Positions 27,503 to 37,108 of a DNA stretch of 64,000 nt are shown here, in pieces. The translations under genes were made by a program, and so were the position numbers. Source of the DNA: Methylophilus methylotrophus DSM 46235 = ATCC 53528. GTDB lineage: Bacteria; Pseudomonadota; Gammaproteobacteria; Burkholderiales; Methylophilaceae. The notes beneath the pieces are model-generated. The model was not told the DNA's origin, did not search any database, and saw only the letters and a list, made by a program, of their open reading frames with translations. The DNA lies in the NCBI RefSeq assembly GCF_000378225.1, contig NZ_KB905146.1:1-64000 (forward strand). Reading direction: 5' to 3'. Numbering within the stretch: position 1 is the first letter of the stretch; each line of letters begins with the position of its first letter.

Positions 27503-28120
27503 TTAAACACGGTTGGAGTAATATTCAACCACCTGCTGCACATCAATCGGGAACGGCACATCTTCAATAGAAGGCAAATGCCCAATTTTTGCGCTTGCAG
27601 AGGCCGCTTCAACCGACAACCACTCTGGAATTGTCAGGCTAGGCGTCGCCATCGCATCCATTACCATAGGGATCTTGCGGCTTTTCTCTTTTACGCTAAC
27701 CACATCGCCCACTTGCAAACGAATAGACGCAATGTTGGCTGACTTACCATTGAGCAATACGTGGCCATGATTCACCAACTGGCGTGCAGCAATCCCTGTA
27801 GGGGCAAAACCGGCACGAAACACCACGTTATCCAGGCGCCGCTCCAGCAATGACATCAACTTTTCGCCAGTAGGCTCGGTGCCTTTACGTGCTTCGAGGA
27901 TTAAACGGCGCATTTGCTTTTCACTCACGCCGTAGTTAAAGCGAATCTTTTGCTTTTCCACCAGTTTGACAGCAAAGTCTGAACGGCGGCGGCGTGATGC
28001 CTGTTGACCGTGCTGACCTGGCGGGTTAGGACGGTTTTCAATCGATTTGCGGGACAAGCCGGGCAACTCTACGCCCAATGCGCGCATAATCTTGAGCCTG
28101 GGTCCTGTGGTACGTGCCAT
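27503..28120 (-). CDS. rpsD: Ribosomal protein S4 paralogue (cysteine-free)
   Basis: 205-residue S4-family protein. The N-terminal Ribosomal_S4 domain starts MARTTGPRLKIMRALGVEL; PGQHGQQASRRRRSDFAVKL and EKQKIRFNYGVSEKQMRR are family blocks; the S4 RNA-binding domain is LERRLDNVVFRAGFAPTGIAARQLVNHGHVLLNGK. No cysteine is present. The ordinary rpsD lies in the alpha ribosomal operon beside rpsK and rpoA; this copy instead sits between a Fur-box gene and hemP-tonB, so it is probably an accessory S4 (rpsD2). That a second copy exists elsewhere is inferred. Confidence 0.85.
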   Translation of the reverse strand: MARTTGPRLKIMRALGVELPGLSRKSIENRPNPPGQHGQQASRRRRSDFAVKLVEKQKIRFNYGVSEKQMRRLILEARKGTEPTGEKLMSLLERRLDNVVFRAGFAPTGIAARQLVNHGHVLLNGKSANIASIRLQVGDVVSVKEKSRKIPMVMDAMATPSLTIPEWLSVEAASASAKIGHLPSIEDVPFPIDVQQVVEYYSNRV

Positions 28121-28177
28121 GAATCTATTACCTTTCGTTGTTTATCTTTAAATTGCTCTATTGATACATCTCAGCGG

Positions 28178-28486
28178 CTACTGCAACGTGGAAGACTGCG
28201 CCACAAAATCAGTCACCGCCTGCTGCATGGCAAATTCCTGATGCGCCTGCAACAATGCCTGCCACTCTTGCAACAGCTGCTTGGCAGCAGACTTGATCAA
28301 GCCACTTTCCGCATACTCTGGCGCAGTGAGTGTCTGCGCCAGACTGCAACCCAATAAAGCCAGGTCTTCAGAAGGATTCGCGGCGTAACGCGTTGCCACG
28401 CAACTCAGCGAAACCAGCACGGCGCTGGCAGTGGGCAAGTCCGGATCAAAAAAACCATTGGCTTCAGCTGCGTAATCAATCTGCAT
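28178..28486 (-). CDS. Hypothetical protein, first gene after Fur box
   Basis: 102-residue soluble, mostly alpha-helical protein with no recognised domain. Landmarks: SAVLVSLSCVATRYAANPSEDLALLGCSLAQTL (two Cys about 20 apart) and an acidic/Gln-rich C-terminus. The frame stays open upstream to 28633, but that part runs through a Fur box (28519-28537), so ATG 28486 is preferred; no strong ribosome site is visible. It is 57 bases upstream of the S4 paralogue and appears to lead the operon. Confidence 0.6.
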   Translation of the reverse strand: MQIDYAAEANGFFDPDLPTASAVLVSLSCVATRYAANPSEDLALLGCSLAQTLTAPEYAESGLIKSAAKQLLQEWQALLQAHQEFAMQQAVTDFVAQSSTLQ

Positions 28487-28518
28487 TGCGGGATGACTTT
28501 CGTTCAATCGTTTATGGA

Positions 28519-28537
28519 AATGATAATGTTTCTCATT
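28519..28537 (-). promoter_or_regulatory. Fur box upstream of the S4/hemP/tonB gene series
   Basis: AATGATAATGTTTCTCATT differs by one arm base from the window's perfect Fur palindrome. It lies 33 bases upstream of the ATG at 28486 and about 80 bases from the ilvI promoter on the other side, so it belongs to the minus-strand series. It predicts iron repression of the unknown gene and, by readthrough, the S4 paralogue. Confidence 0.82.
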
Positions 28538-28617
28538 TAGGATGTCAACCTTTGTTTGTAACTTGCCGCAACTCTTTTGCAGATCGCAGCAAACCGCTTC
28601 GCACACAGGCAACAATC

Positions 28618-28646
28618 TTGACCAAATTAGCAAAGCAAGTTAATGT
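28618..28646 (+). promoter_or_regulatory. Candidate sigma-70 promoter of ilvIHC
   Basis: TTGACC (28618-28623) and TAATGT (28641-28646) are separated by 17 bases and lie 40 bases before the ilvI ATG. No leader peptide or attenuator was recognised in the short leader. Confidence 0.5.
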
Positions 28647-28685
28647 ATAGGGTTCAACATTAATTAGCCAAAAAATCAAGGTTTT

Positions 28686-30449
28686 ATGGACGCTTCTGCC
28701 CACTCCGCCACAGACACCCACGCCAAATCCATGACAGGTGCGGACATTGTTGTCTCTTGCCTGAATGAGGAAAAAGTCAAATTCGTCTTTGGCTATCCAG
28801 GTGGCGCGGTCTTGCACATTTACGACGCGCTCTATAAGCAGAATGGTTTCAAACATATTCTGGTGCGCCACGAACAGGCAGCCGTGCATGCAGCCGACGC
28901 CTATTCACGTGCAACTGGTGATGTCGGTGTTGCCTTGGTCACCAGCGGCCCAGGTGCGACCAATGCGGTAACCGGCATTGCCACTGCCTATATGGATTCG
29001 ATTCCACTGGTGGTCATTAGCGGCCAGGTGCCGGTTCCAGCCATTGGCCTCGATGCGTTCCAGGAAGTGGACATGGTTGGCGTCACCCGCCCTTGCGTAA
29101 AACATAATTTCTTGGTCAAGCATGTCAAAGACATTGCGCCAACGATCAAGAAAGCGTTCTTTATTGCCAAGACAGGCCGTCCAGGTCCGGTAGTTGTAGA
29201 TATTCCTAAAGATATCACGGCACACGTGGCTGACTTCATCTACCCGAAAACGGTAGAGATGCGTTCTTACAATCCGATTCTCAAAGGCCACAGTGGCCAG
29301 ATCAAGAAAGCGGTCAAGCTGCTGCTGGGCGCTAAACGTCCGATGATCTACACCGGCGGTGGCCTGGTATTGGGTAATGGCGCCGCTGAACTGGTCAAGC
29401 TGGCAAAAGCACTCAATTTCCCGGTGACCAATACCTTGATGGGGTTGGGTGGTTATCCAGCCACGGACAAACAGTTTGTCGGCATGTTGGGCATGCACGG
29501 CACTTATGAAGCCAACATGGCCATGCAACACTGTGATGTGTTGCTGGCGGTGGGCGCGCGCTTTGATGACCGAGTGATTGGCAATCCCAAACATTTTGGC
29601 GGCCAGAAACGTACCATCATTCATATTGATGTCGACCCCTCAAGCATCTCCAAACGCGTGAAGGTCGACGTGCCTATCGTGGGCGACGTACAGTCCGTGC
29701 TGGCGGACATGAATGAAATCCTGGCGCAGGAAGAAAACCAATCGACGGATACCGCTGACTGGTGGTCACAGATTAATGAATGGCGTGGCATCCAGTCCCT
29801 GGATTACACCTACTCAGACAGCGTCATCAAACCGCAATACGTGGTGCAGAAACTGTGGGAAGTCACCAAAGGCGAAGCCTATGTGACCTCAGACGTGGGC
29901 CAGCACCAGATGTGGGCCGCGCAATACTACAAATTCGACAAACCACGTCGCTGGATCAACTCTGGCGGCCTGGGCACCATGGGCGTTGGCTTGCCATACG
30001 CCATGGGCTGTCAGTTTGCAGACAAACATGCGCAAGTCGCCTGTATTACCGGTGAAGGCAGTATCCAGATGAACATTCAGGAGCTATCCACCTGTGCGCA
30101 ATATGGCCTGCCGATCAAGGTCATTCTGTTGAACAACCGCTACTTGGGCATGGTGCGTCAGTGGCAGGAGTTCTTCTACGAGAACCGTTACTCCGAGTCG
30201 TACATGGACAGCCTGCCGGACTTCGTCAAACTGGCTGAATCGTATGGTCACGTCGGCATGCGCATTACCAACCCGGCAGATGTAGAAGGCGCCCTCAAAG
30301 AAGCGTTTGATAGAAAAGACAAATTTGTATTTATGGACTTTTTAACCGACCAAACAGAAAACGTCTTCCCTATGGTTGAAAACGGCAAGGGCTTGTCAGA
30401 AATGGTATTGAGCCCAAGCACGGCCAGCCGCCTGAAAGGGGAAGAATAA
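28686..30449 (+). CDS. ilvI: Acetolactate synthase large subunit
   Basis: 587-residue ThDP enzyme (EC 2.2.1.6) joining two pyruvates, or pyruvate and 2-oxobutyrate, in the first shared step of Val/Leu/Ile synthesis. It has the N-terminal PYR domain with the catalytic Glu in LVRHEQAAVHAAD, a central FAD-binding domain (HIDVDPSSISKRV) and a C-terminal PP domain with TGEGSIQMNIQELST (Mg/ThDP motif) and NNRYLGMVRQWQ. AAGG lies 5 bases before the ATG. The stop overlaps the ilvH start (TAATG). ilvB is an alternative name; the three-gene context favours the biosynthetic enzyme. Confidence 0.94.
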   Translation: MDASAHSATDTHAKSMTGADIVVSCLNEEKVKFVFGYPGGAVLHIYDALYKQNGFKHILVRHEQAAVHAADAYSRATGDVGVALVTSGPGATNAVTGIATAYMDSIPLVVISGQVPVPAIGLDAFQEVDMVGVTRPCVKHNFLVKHVKDIAPTIKKAFFIAKTGRPGPVVVDIPKDITAHVADFIYPKTVEMRSYNPILKGHSGQIKKAVKLLLGAKRPMIYTGGGLVLGNGAAELVKLAKALNFPVTNTLMGLGGYPATDKQFVGMLGMHGTYEANMAMQHCDVLLAVGARFDDRVIGNPKHFGGQKRTIIHIDVDPSSISKRVKVDVPIVGDVQSVLADMNEILAQEENQSTDTADWWSQINEWRGIQSLDYTYSDSVIKPQYVVQKLWEVTKGEAYVTSDVGQHQMWAAQYYKFDKPRRWINSGGLGTMGVGLPYAMGCQFADKHAQVACITGEGSIQMNIQELSTCAQYGLPIKVILLNNRYLGMVRQWQEFFYENRYSESYMDSLPDFVKLAESYGHVGMRITNPADVEGALKEAFDRKDKFVFMDFLTDQTENVFPMVENGKGLSEMVLSPSTASRLKGEE

Positions 30450-30940
30450 TGCGTCATATCATCTCGCTACTGATGGAAAACGAAGCAGGCGCGCTGTCAC
30501 GCGTGGCGGGCCTGTTTTCTGCGCGCGGTTACAACATTGAATCACTCACGGTCGCGGTCACCGAAGACCCCACCCTGTCTCGCATGACGATTGTGACCAC
30601 GGGCTCCGATGATGTGATTGAACAAATTATCAAGCAACTCAACAAGTTGATTGACGTGGTCAAGGTGCTGGACCTCAACGATGGCAAGCACATTGAGCGC
30701 GAACTGATGCTGGTTAAGGTGAAAGCCACCGGCGTCCACAAAGACGAAATGAAGCGTATGTGCGACATTTTCCGCGGCCGTATTATCGATGTGGCCGACA
30801 ATAGCTACACCATTGAGCTTACCGGCTCTTGCAGCAAACTGGATGCATTTATTGAAGCCATAGACCGCAGCGCGATTCTTGAAACCGTGCGCACCGGAGC
30901 GTCCGGCATTGGTCGTGGCGACCGCATCCTCAAGGTTTAA
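30449..30940 (+). CDS. ilvH: Acetolactate synthase small (regulatory) subunit
   Basis: 163-residue ACT-domain subunit. MRHIISLLMENEAGALSRVAGLFSARGYNIESLTV is the ACT fold that binds valine (start RHIISLLMENEAGALSRVAG), followed by the AHAS small-subunit C-terminal domain (ERELMLVKV, CDIFRGRIIDV, ELTGSCSKLDAF). It raises activity and confers feedback inhibition. It is coupled to ilvI by a one-base overlap. Confidence 0.94.
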   Translation: MRHIISLLMENEAGALSRVAGLFSARGYNIESLTVAVTEDPTLSRMTIVTTGSDDVIEQIIKQLNKLIDVVKVLDLNDGKHIERELMLVKVKATGVHKDEMKRMCDIFRGRIIDVADNSYTIELTGSCSKLDAFIEAIDRSAILETVRTGASGIGRGDRILKV

Positions 30941-30977
30941 TCGACATTATTTTTACAGACAAAAGCATTTGTATTGA

Positions 30978-32056
<1,079 letters not shown>

Positions 32057-32100
32057 AAGCTGACCGGTAACGTTTAAAACTCATTAAATCTACCATAGGC

Positions 32101-32140
32101 AAAAAGCACAGGCCGATGTAATATCGCCTGTGCTTTTTTT
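32101..32140 (+). terminator. Rho-independent terminator after ilvC
   Basis: GCACAGGC (32106-32113) pairs with GCCTGTGC (32126-32133), extended by A/T pairs and followed by seven T. It closes the ilvIHC unit and separates it from psd, which begins about 100 bases later. Confidence 0.88.
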
Positions 32141-32235
32141 ATCACTAAATCATTGAATTTATAAGACGTTACTCCCATCTGCGTGAGTGATGACCAGGCC
32201 ATGACAAAGGGCCAGACCAGAAAAGGATATAGGAA

Positions 32236-33084
32236 TTGAAACTCTCGATTCTGCTGCAATACATCGCACCGAAACAATTAGTGACTGCCGCCGCTGGGAA
32301 ACTGGCCCACTGGCAAGCGGGCCGCCTGACCACCGCTTTTATCGGCTGGTTTGTGCGCAGATACCATGTGAATATGGAGGAAGCAGTCAATGGCGACATA
32401 GGTAGTTATCGCAGCTTTAACGAGTTTTTCACCCGCCCTTTAAAACCCGGCGTCAGGCCATTGGCAGACAATGCTTTCGTGTGCCCAGTGGATGGCTGTA
32501 TCAGCCAGTTCGGCAAAATCGAACAAGGTCAGATCTTCCAGGCCAAAGGCCATCATTACACGGCGCAGGCGTTAGTCGGTGGCGATGCAAACTTGGCGGC
32601 TAATTTTGACAGTGGCAGCTTTGCCTGCCTGTATCTAAGCCCGAAAGACTATCACCGCATCCATATGCCATGCGATGGCAAGTTGCTGAGCATGACCTAT
32701 GTACCTGGGGATTTATTCTCAGTGAACCCACTCACAGCCGCCAATGTGCCCGGCTTGTTTGCGCGTAACGAGCGCGTAGTCTGTACGTTTGAATCCGTCC
32801 AGCATGGCAAGTTTGTGCTGGTTTTGGTCGGTGCGACGATTGTCGGCAGCATGGCTACCGTTTGGCACGATACCAAAGACCACATTATCAACCCGCCACG
32901 TCCGGGCAAAGTGGTCCATTGGGATTACAGCGACCAAAACATCACCTTGAAACAAGGCGAAGAAATGGGTCGTTTCCTGTTAGGTTCTACCGTGGTGATG
33001 TTATTCGAAAAAGACGTGCTGGAGTTTAATGCCAGCTGGCACCCAGGCAAACCGATACGCCTGGGCGAAGCCATGGGGAAATAG
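32236..33084 (+). CDS. psd: Phosphatidylserine decarboxylase proenzyme
   Basis: 282-residue type I PSD (EC 4.1.1.65), making phosphatidylethanolamine at the inner membrane. It has the self-cleavage LGST motif (FLLGSTVVMLF) whose Ser becomes the pyruvoyl cofactor, FACLYLSPKDYHRIHMPCDG (with His of the Asp-His-Ser triad) and VGATIVGSMATVW. The N-terminus YRSFNEFFTRPLKPGVRP is typical. The start is TTG with AAAAGGA 8 bases upstream; no earlier ATG fits. Confidence 0.93.
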   Translation: MKLSILLQYIAPKQLVTAAAGKLAHWQAGRLTTAFIGWFVRRYHVNMEEAVNGDIGSYRSFNEFFTRPLKPGVRPLADNAFVCPVDGCISQFGKIEQGQIFQAKGHHYTAQALVGGDANLAANFDSGSFACLYLSPKDYHRIHMPCDGKLLSMTYVPGDLFSVNPLTAANVPGLFARNERVVCTFESVQHGKFVLVLVGATIVGSMATVWHDTKDHIINPPRPGKVVHWDYSDQNITLKQGEEMGRFLLGSTVVMLFEKDVLEFNASWHPGKPIRLGEAMGK

Positions 33085-33099
33085 TGCGAGTAAACCATT

Positions 33100-33129
33100 A
33101 AAAAAGCGGAGCTTAAACTCCGCTTTTTT
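33100..33129. terminator. Bidirectional terminator between psd and pepN
   Basis: Six A, GCGGAG, a 6-base loop, CTCCGC and six T. It works in both directions for the convergent psd (plus) and pepN (minus), whose stop codons flank it. Confidence 0.92.
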
Positions 33130-33130
33130 A

Positions 33131-35737
33131 TTATCCATTCAAACTCTTGCTCACCACCTCAAACACATCGCCAGAGAGATTAGGCGTTGCCAGAATCGCT
33201 TCCAGCGCTGCTTTCATCTGCGCCTGTAACGCAGGCGTATAGCGCTTCCACTCACGCAATGGTGTGACCATACGCGCGGCAATCTGCGGGTTAATGGTAT
33301 TGAGCTCAATAATCGCATCACGCAGGAAAGCATAGCCTTTGCCACTAGGGTCGTGGAACTTGACTGGGTTGTTAATGGCAAATGCGCTATACAGCGAGCG
33401 CACACGGTTAGGATTCTTGATATTGAAATCCGGATGTTTGCGCAACATGGTCAGGTCATCAAAAATCTGCTCGCGGTTGGCAATCGCTTGCAGCGAGAAC
33501 CATTTATCCACCACCAGCGGGTAGTTTTCAAATGCCTGGTAAAAATCCGCAAACACTTCGGCGCGTTGCGGTTGGCTACTATCTGCCAGGCAAGCCAGCG
33601 CCGCCACGCGGTCGGTCATATTATCGGCTGCATCGTAATGCGCTTTTGCACGGGCAGCGCAACCGGTGCCATTGGTCACGGTGAGGATTTCCAGCACGGC
33701 ATTTTGCAATGCACGGCGGCCCATGGCCTCGGGTGTGACCGAGAATGTGCCGGTATTGCGGTTTGCGTCATACAACGCCGCCAGCGCATCTTTATGAGCG
33801 CGTTTAATCTGCGTCAGGATGCTGGTACGCGCTGCATCAATCGCAGCCGGATCTATCTCGGGCAGATACTGGCCAATCACGCCTATCATCGGCAATGCCA
33901 GTGCGCGCGCCAGCAGCGCCTTGTCGCCCTGCGCGTTCAGGCCCTGCGCAATCAGAATACCCACATCGCCAATAAACTGGCTGATATCGGCTTGCGGGTC
34001 CGCCATCACACGCTGGATAGTCCGCAGCCCCAATGTCTGGCCCGCTTCCCATTTATTAAAGCCATCGGTGTCATGCACTTGCAACAAGCGCAAATCATCG
34101 TCGCTTAAATCGGTTTCCAGCTTCACAGGTGCCGAAAACCCACGCAGGATAGAAGGCACAGGCTTGCCAGGCAAATCAACGAAAGTGAATGTTTGCTCAC
34201 GTGCGGTGACTTCCAGCACGCGGGTCGGCAAAATTTCCTTGCCTTGCGCATCCAGCAAACCAAGCGCTACCGGGATATGCAACGGCAGCTTGTCAGTCTG
34301 CCCAGGCGTATCCGGTTGTGACTGCCTGAATGTCAGCGTATAACTTTTCTGCGCTGCATCATATTGGCTGCTGACTTGCAAGGTTGGTGTGCCCGCCTGT
34401 TTATACCAGCGGAAGAACTGCGACATATCACGGCCAGACGCATCCGCCATACATTGCACAAAATCATCGCAAGTCACGGCATGACCGTCATAGCGCTTAA
34501 AGTACAAATCTGTCGCTTTGCGGAAAGTCTCCGCGCCCAGCAACGTATGCTGCATGCGGATTAACTCAGCACCCTTGTCGTAAATGGTTTTAGTGTAAAA
34601 GTTACTGATCTCGATAAACTGGTCAGGCTGCACCGAATGTGCCAGCGGGCTGCCATCTTCAGGAAACTGCAAACGGCGCAAACCGTTCACATCGTCAATG
34701 CGCTGTACCGCACGCGAATTCATATCCGCACTAAACTCTTGGTCGCGGAACACGGTAAAACCCTCTTTGAGTGAGAGCTGAAACCAGTCACGGCAAGTCA
34801 CGCGGTTACCTGTCCAGTTATGGAAATACTCATGGCCGATCACGCCTTCCACACTCATAAAATCGCTGTCGGTCGCGGTTTCCTGATGCGCCAGCACCAG
34901 CGCCGTGTTGAAAATATTGAGCGAGGTGTTTTCCATCGCGCCCATATTAAAATCACTCACCGCCACAATATTGAACAAGTCGAGCTGGTACTCACGACCA
35001 TACACTTCCTCATCCCACTTCATGGACCTTTTCAGTGACTCCATGGCATGGCCGCACTGCTTCTCATCGCCGGCACGCACATAAATATGCAAGTCCACCT
35101 TGCGGCCAGACATGGTCGTAAACGTATCCGCCACACGCACCAAATCACCCGCCACCAGCGCAAACAGGTAACAAGGTTTAGGGAAAGGGTCATGCCACAC
35201 GCGGTAATGTCTGCCATCCGGCAAACTACCTTTATCCTGCAAATTACCGTTTGAGAGCAACACCGGATACAACCTGGCATCCGCCTCAATGCGCACGGTA
35301 AACACACTCAGCACATCAGGCCTGTCCTGGTAGTAAGTAATGCGCCTGAAACCTTCCGCCTCACACTGCGTGCAATAGTTGCCTTGTGACTGATACAAGC
35401 CTTCAAGCGCCGTATTCGCTTCCGGATTGATTTCGCTGACGATAGTCAATGTAAAGTCATCGCCCGGGTTCACTATCGTCATCTGCCCATCCGCCACGGT
35501 GTAGCCATCAAACGGCTGGCCATTCAAAGCGACGGAAACGATGATTTGATCCTCGCCATCCAGCACCAAATCATGAGAAGCACCCGCCGGGTTTTTCACA
35601 TACCTCACATCAGAGGTAACAATCGTTTTGCCCGGCAAGAGGTTAAAACTCAAATTCACCTGCTGCGCCAGATACGGCGCTGGTGTGTAGTCTTTAAGGT
35701 AGATGGTTTTTGGTGCAACAGCGTTTTCGGTTCGCAT
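33131..35737 (-). CDS. pepN: Aminopeptidase N
   Basis: 868-residue M1 zinc metallopeptidase. It has the exopeptidase motif MGAMENTSLNIF, zinc site GHEYFHNWTGNRVTCRDW (HEXXH) with the downstream catalytic Glu in LKEGFTVFRDQEFSAD, and an Ig-like plus helical C-terminal domain as in E. coli PepN (870 residues). It trims N-terminal residues from cytosolic peptides. Monocistronic. Confidence 0.95.
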   Translation of the reverse strand: MRTENAVAPKTIYLKDYTPAPYLAQQVNLSFNLLPGKTIVTSDVRYVKNPAGASHDLVLDGEDQIIVSVALNGQPFDGYTVADGQMTIVNPGDDFTLTIVSEINPEANTALEGLYQSQGNYCTQCEAEGFRRITYYQDRPDVLSVFTVRIEADARLYPVLLSNGNLQDKGSLPDGRHYRVWHDPFPKPCYLFALVAGDLVRVADTFTTMSGRKVDLHIYVRAGDEKQCGHAMESLKRSMKWDEEVYGREYQLDLFNIVAVSDFNMGAMENTSLNIFNTALVLAHQETATDSDFMSVEGVIGHEYFHNWTGNRVTCRDWFQLSLKEGFTVFRDQEFSADMNSRAVQRIDDVNGLRRLQFPEDGSPLAHSVQPDQFIEISNFYTKTIYDKGAELIRMQHTLLGAETFRKATDLYFKRYDGHAVTCDDFVQCMADASGRDMSQFFRWYKQAGTPTLQVSSQYDAAQKSYTLTFRQSQPDTPGQTDKLPLHIPVALGLLDAQGKEILPTRVLEVTAREQTFTFVDLPGKPVPSILRGFSAPVKLETDLSDDDLRLLQVHDTDGFNKWEAGQTLGLRTIQRVMADPQADISQFIGDVGILIAQGLNAQGDKALLARALALPMIGVIGQYLPEIDPAAIDAARTSILTQIKRAHKDALAALYDANRNTGTFSVTPEAMGRRALQNAVLEILTVTNGTGCAARAKAHYDAADNMTDRVAALACLADSSQPQRAEVFADFYQAFENYPLVVDKWFSLQAIANREQIFDDLTMLRKHPDFNIKNPNRVRSLYSAFAINNPVKFHDPSGKGYAFLRDAIIELNTINPQIAARMVTPLREWKRYTPALQAQMKAALEAILATPNLSGDVFEVVSKSLNG

Positions 35738-35838
35738 GGATTTACCTGAGAGTTTTTAGAGTTAAGTAATGATTATATTTGAGAGTAGGCATTGTAGGAT
35801 TGGTTTAATAATTGTTTAACTACATAGCCCTATCACAT

Positions 35839-35858
35839 GTTAAATTAATTGATTTAAC
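35839..35858 (+). promoter_or_regulatory. 20-bp palindrome, candidate operator of the HigA locus
   Basis: GTTAAAT (35839-35845) and ATTTAAC (35852-35858) flank TAATTG; 9 of 10 base pairs match. It lies 30 bases upstream of the first small ORF of the HigA locus. HigA antitoxins repress their own operon through such AT-rich palindromes, so autoregulation is inferred. Confidence 0.6.
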
Positions 35859-35887
35859 TCGTAGGTTGATGCGAAAAATAATTAAAC

Positions 35888-36091
35888 ATGCCAACCCAAT
35901 TTAGTAAAAACCCACTGATATTGGAATTGCCAGATGCGGCGGAAGAGGTACTTATAAACGCAGGAATTGCCGCAGACCCAGACACTTTTGAGGTTAGCGA
36001 GGCACAATTCAGAAAAATGCGTATTAAAACTAACTCGTTTAATGAGAGGGTAATCATTGCGGATGAAAAAACAAATGAACCAGATGCATAA
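35888..36091 (+). CDS. 67-residue unknown protein upstream of HigA
   Basis: Small acidic protein occupying the place where a RelE-fold HigB toxin is expected. It does not look like HigB: no RelE beta-sheet core and no basic surface. Segments: LILELPDAAEEVLINAGI, DPDTFEVSEAQFRKMRIK, then RVIIADEKTNEPDA. It overlaps the HigA gene by 29 bases in another frame, which suggests coupling. No strong ribosome site is seen before its ATG. Possibly a new partner type, or a chance neighbour of an orphan antitoxin. Confidence 0.55.
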   Translation: MPTQFSKNPLILELPDAAEEVLINAGIAADPDTFEVSEAQFRKMRIKTNSFNERVIIADEKTNEPDA

Positions 36092-36386
36092 TCCACCCCA
36101 TCCGGGTGAAACACCACGTGACGATATATTGCCCGCACTCGGCCTATCTGTAACCGAAGCCGCCGAGCAATTAGGAGTAGCCCGCCCGACCTTATCCAAA
36201 GTGTTAAATGGTCGCGCTGCCATTTCCCCGGAAATGGCCATACGCCTCGAAAAATGGCTGGGGGTTGAGAACGGCGGACGTGCAGATATTTGGTTAGCTG
36301 AGCAAACAGCCTATGACCTCTGGCAAGCAAGAGAAAAGGTCAGTGTTCAGGTAAAGCCGCTGAAGGACTTTTCACTCACAAAATAA
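36063..36386 (+). CDS. higA: HigA-family antitoxin (XRE HTH)
   Basis: 107-residue HigA-type addiction-module antitoxin. Conserved start HNPPHPGETPRDDILPALGLSVTEAAEQLGV, with NPPHPGE as the family hallmark, then an XRE helix-turn-helix (RPTLSKVLNGRAAISPEMAIRLEKWLG) and a C-terminal WLAEQTAYDLWQARE helix. ATG 36063 is used; ATG 36084 (MHNPPHPGE) is a shorter option. Normally it follows higB; here no recognisable HigB is present. Confidence 0.85.
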   Translation: MKKQMNQMHNPPHPGETPRDDILPALGLSVTEAAEQLGVARPTLSKVLNGRAAISPEMAIRLEKWLGVENGGRADIWLAEQTAYDLWQAREKVSVQVKPLKDFSLTK

Positions 36387-36442
36387 AGAATTCTGTGGGT
36401 TTTGAAAGTGTTCACCAAATCTAGTTAGCTATGGACAAGAAG

Positions 36443-36700
36443 CTATGTCGTAATTTCCAGCTCATCCACAACGCCATTGTTCACCACAAATTCAGACACA
36501 GGATGGCCACTCTCATACAGTAAAGCTGCATTACCCTCAGTTGCTGGCACAGTGATGCGGGAGTTATTAATCATAAAAACGGTGAAGTACTTATTCGCGT
36601 TTTTATCGAAATGCTCCCACACCGAAAAAACATCCTCAAGATAGAGGCCATTAATCTCCAACCCATCCAACTTCAAATCAGTTTTATTAAAATTGTTCAT
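36443..36700 (-). CDS. Hypothetical protein, 85 residues
   Basis: Soluble acidic protein with mixed beta/alpha pattern (LKLDGLEINGLYLEDVFSVWEHFD, KYFTVFMINNSRITVPATEGN, ESGHPVSEFVVNNGVVDELEI). No family recognised. It stands 56 bases downstream of the small membrane gene on the same strand. Coding is supported by a full-length frame with a natural composition; function unknown. Confidence 0.5.
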   Translation of the reverse strand: MNNFNKTDLKLDGLEINGLYLEDVFSVWEHFDKNANKYFTVFMINNSRITVPATEGNAALLYESGHPVSEFVVNNGVVDELEITT

Positions 36701-36756
36701 TGCATCTACTTCGCAAATTTATCAACAGTAGCTAGATTGAATAGCTGAGAGCCTGC

Positions 36757-36936
36757 TTAGTTCCGGGAAATATCCTTGGTTCTGGTATGTGACACTGCCT
36801 TTAATATGCCGATACCGGTGAGTATCACAGAAGCAATCGCGATGTATAAATGCGGTACACCAGCCTCCACCAACGCCCATGCAATCCCGCCAATTAAAAT
36901 TGCAAAGCCGATGAGATATATAACGAACGATGACAT
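36757..36936 (-). CDS. Small two-helix membrane protein, 59 residues
   Basis: A short gene with a strong ribosome site (GAGGAGG, 4 bases before ATG 36936). The product starts MSSFVIYLIGFAILIGGIAW, continues ALVEAGVPHLYIAIASVILT and GIGILKAVSH, and ends TRTKDISRN. Two hydrophobic helices with a basic tail resemble common uncharacterised inner-membrane miniproteins. It was found by reading a third frame, in a region where two other frames are open by chance. Confidence 0.78.
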   Translation of the reverse strand: MSSFVIYLIGFAILIGGIAWALVEAGVPHLYIAIASVILTGIGILKAVSHTRTKDISRN

Positions 36937-37108
36937 ACAGCCTCCTCATTTAATTTAAATTTTTAGTACTTAAATGATAGTTTTTGAGAAAGATAGTGGT
37001 ATCAGAAATGCACTGAAAACTGTGTAGGAAAAGTGGAAAATACCTGAATGAATATTTGAGGTTGAGGTTTGGTTTAATCCAGATAAGAACGGAGTTTATA
37101 CAGTGTTT

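Noticed and set aside
36722-36949. 75-residue minus-strand frame and a 60-residue plus-strand frame
   Set aside because: Both are shadows of the small membrane protein gene at 36757-36936, which has the better ribosome site and helices.
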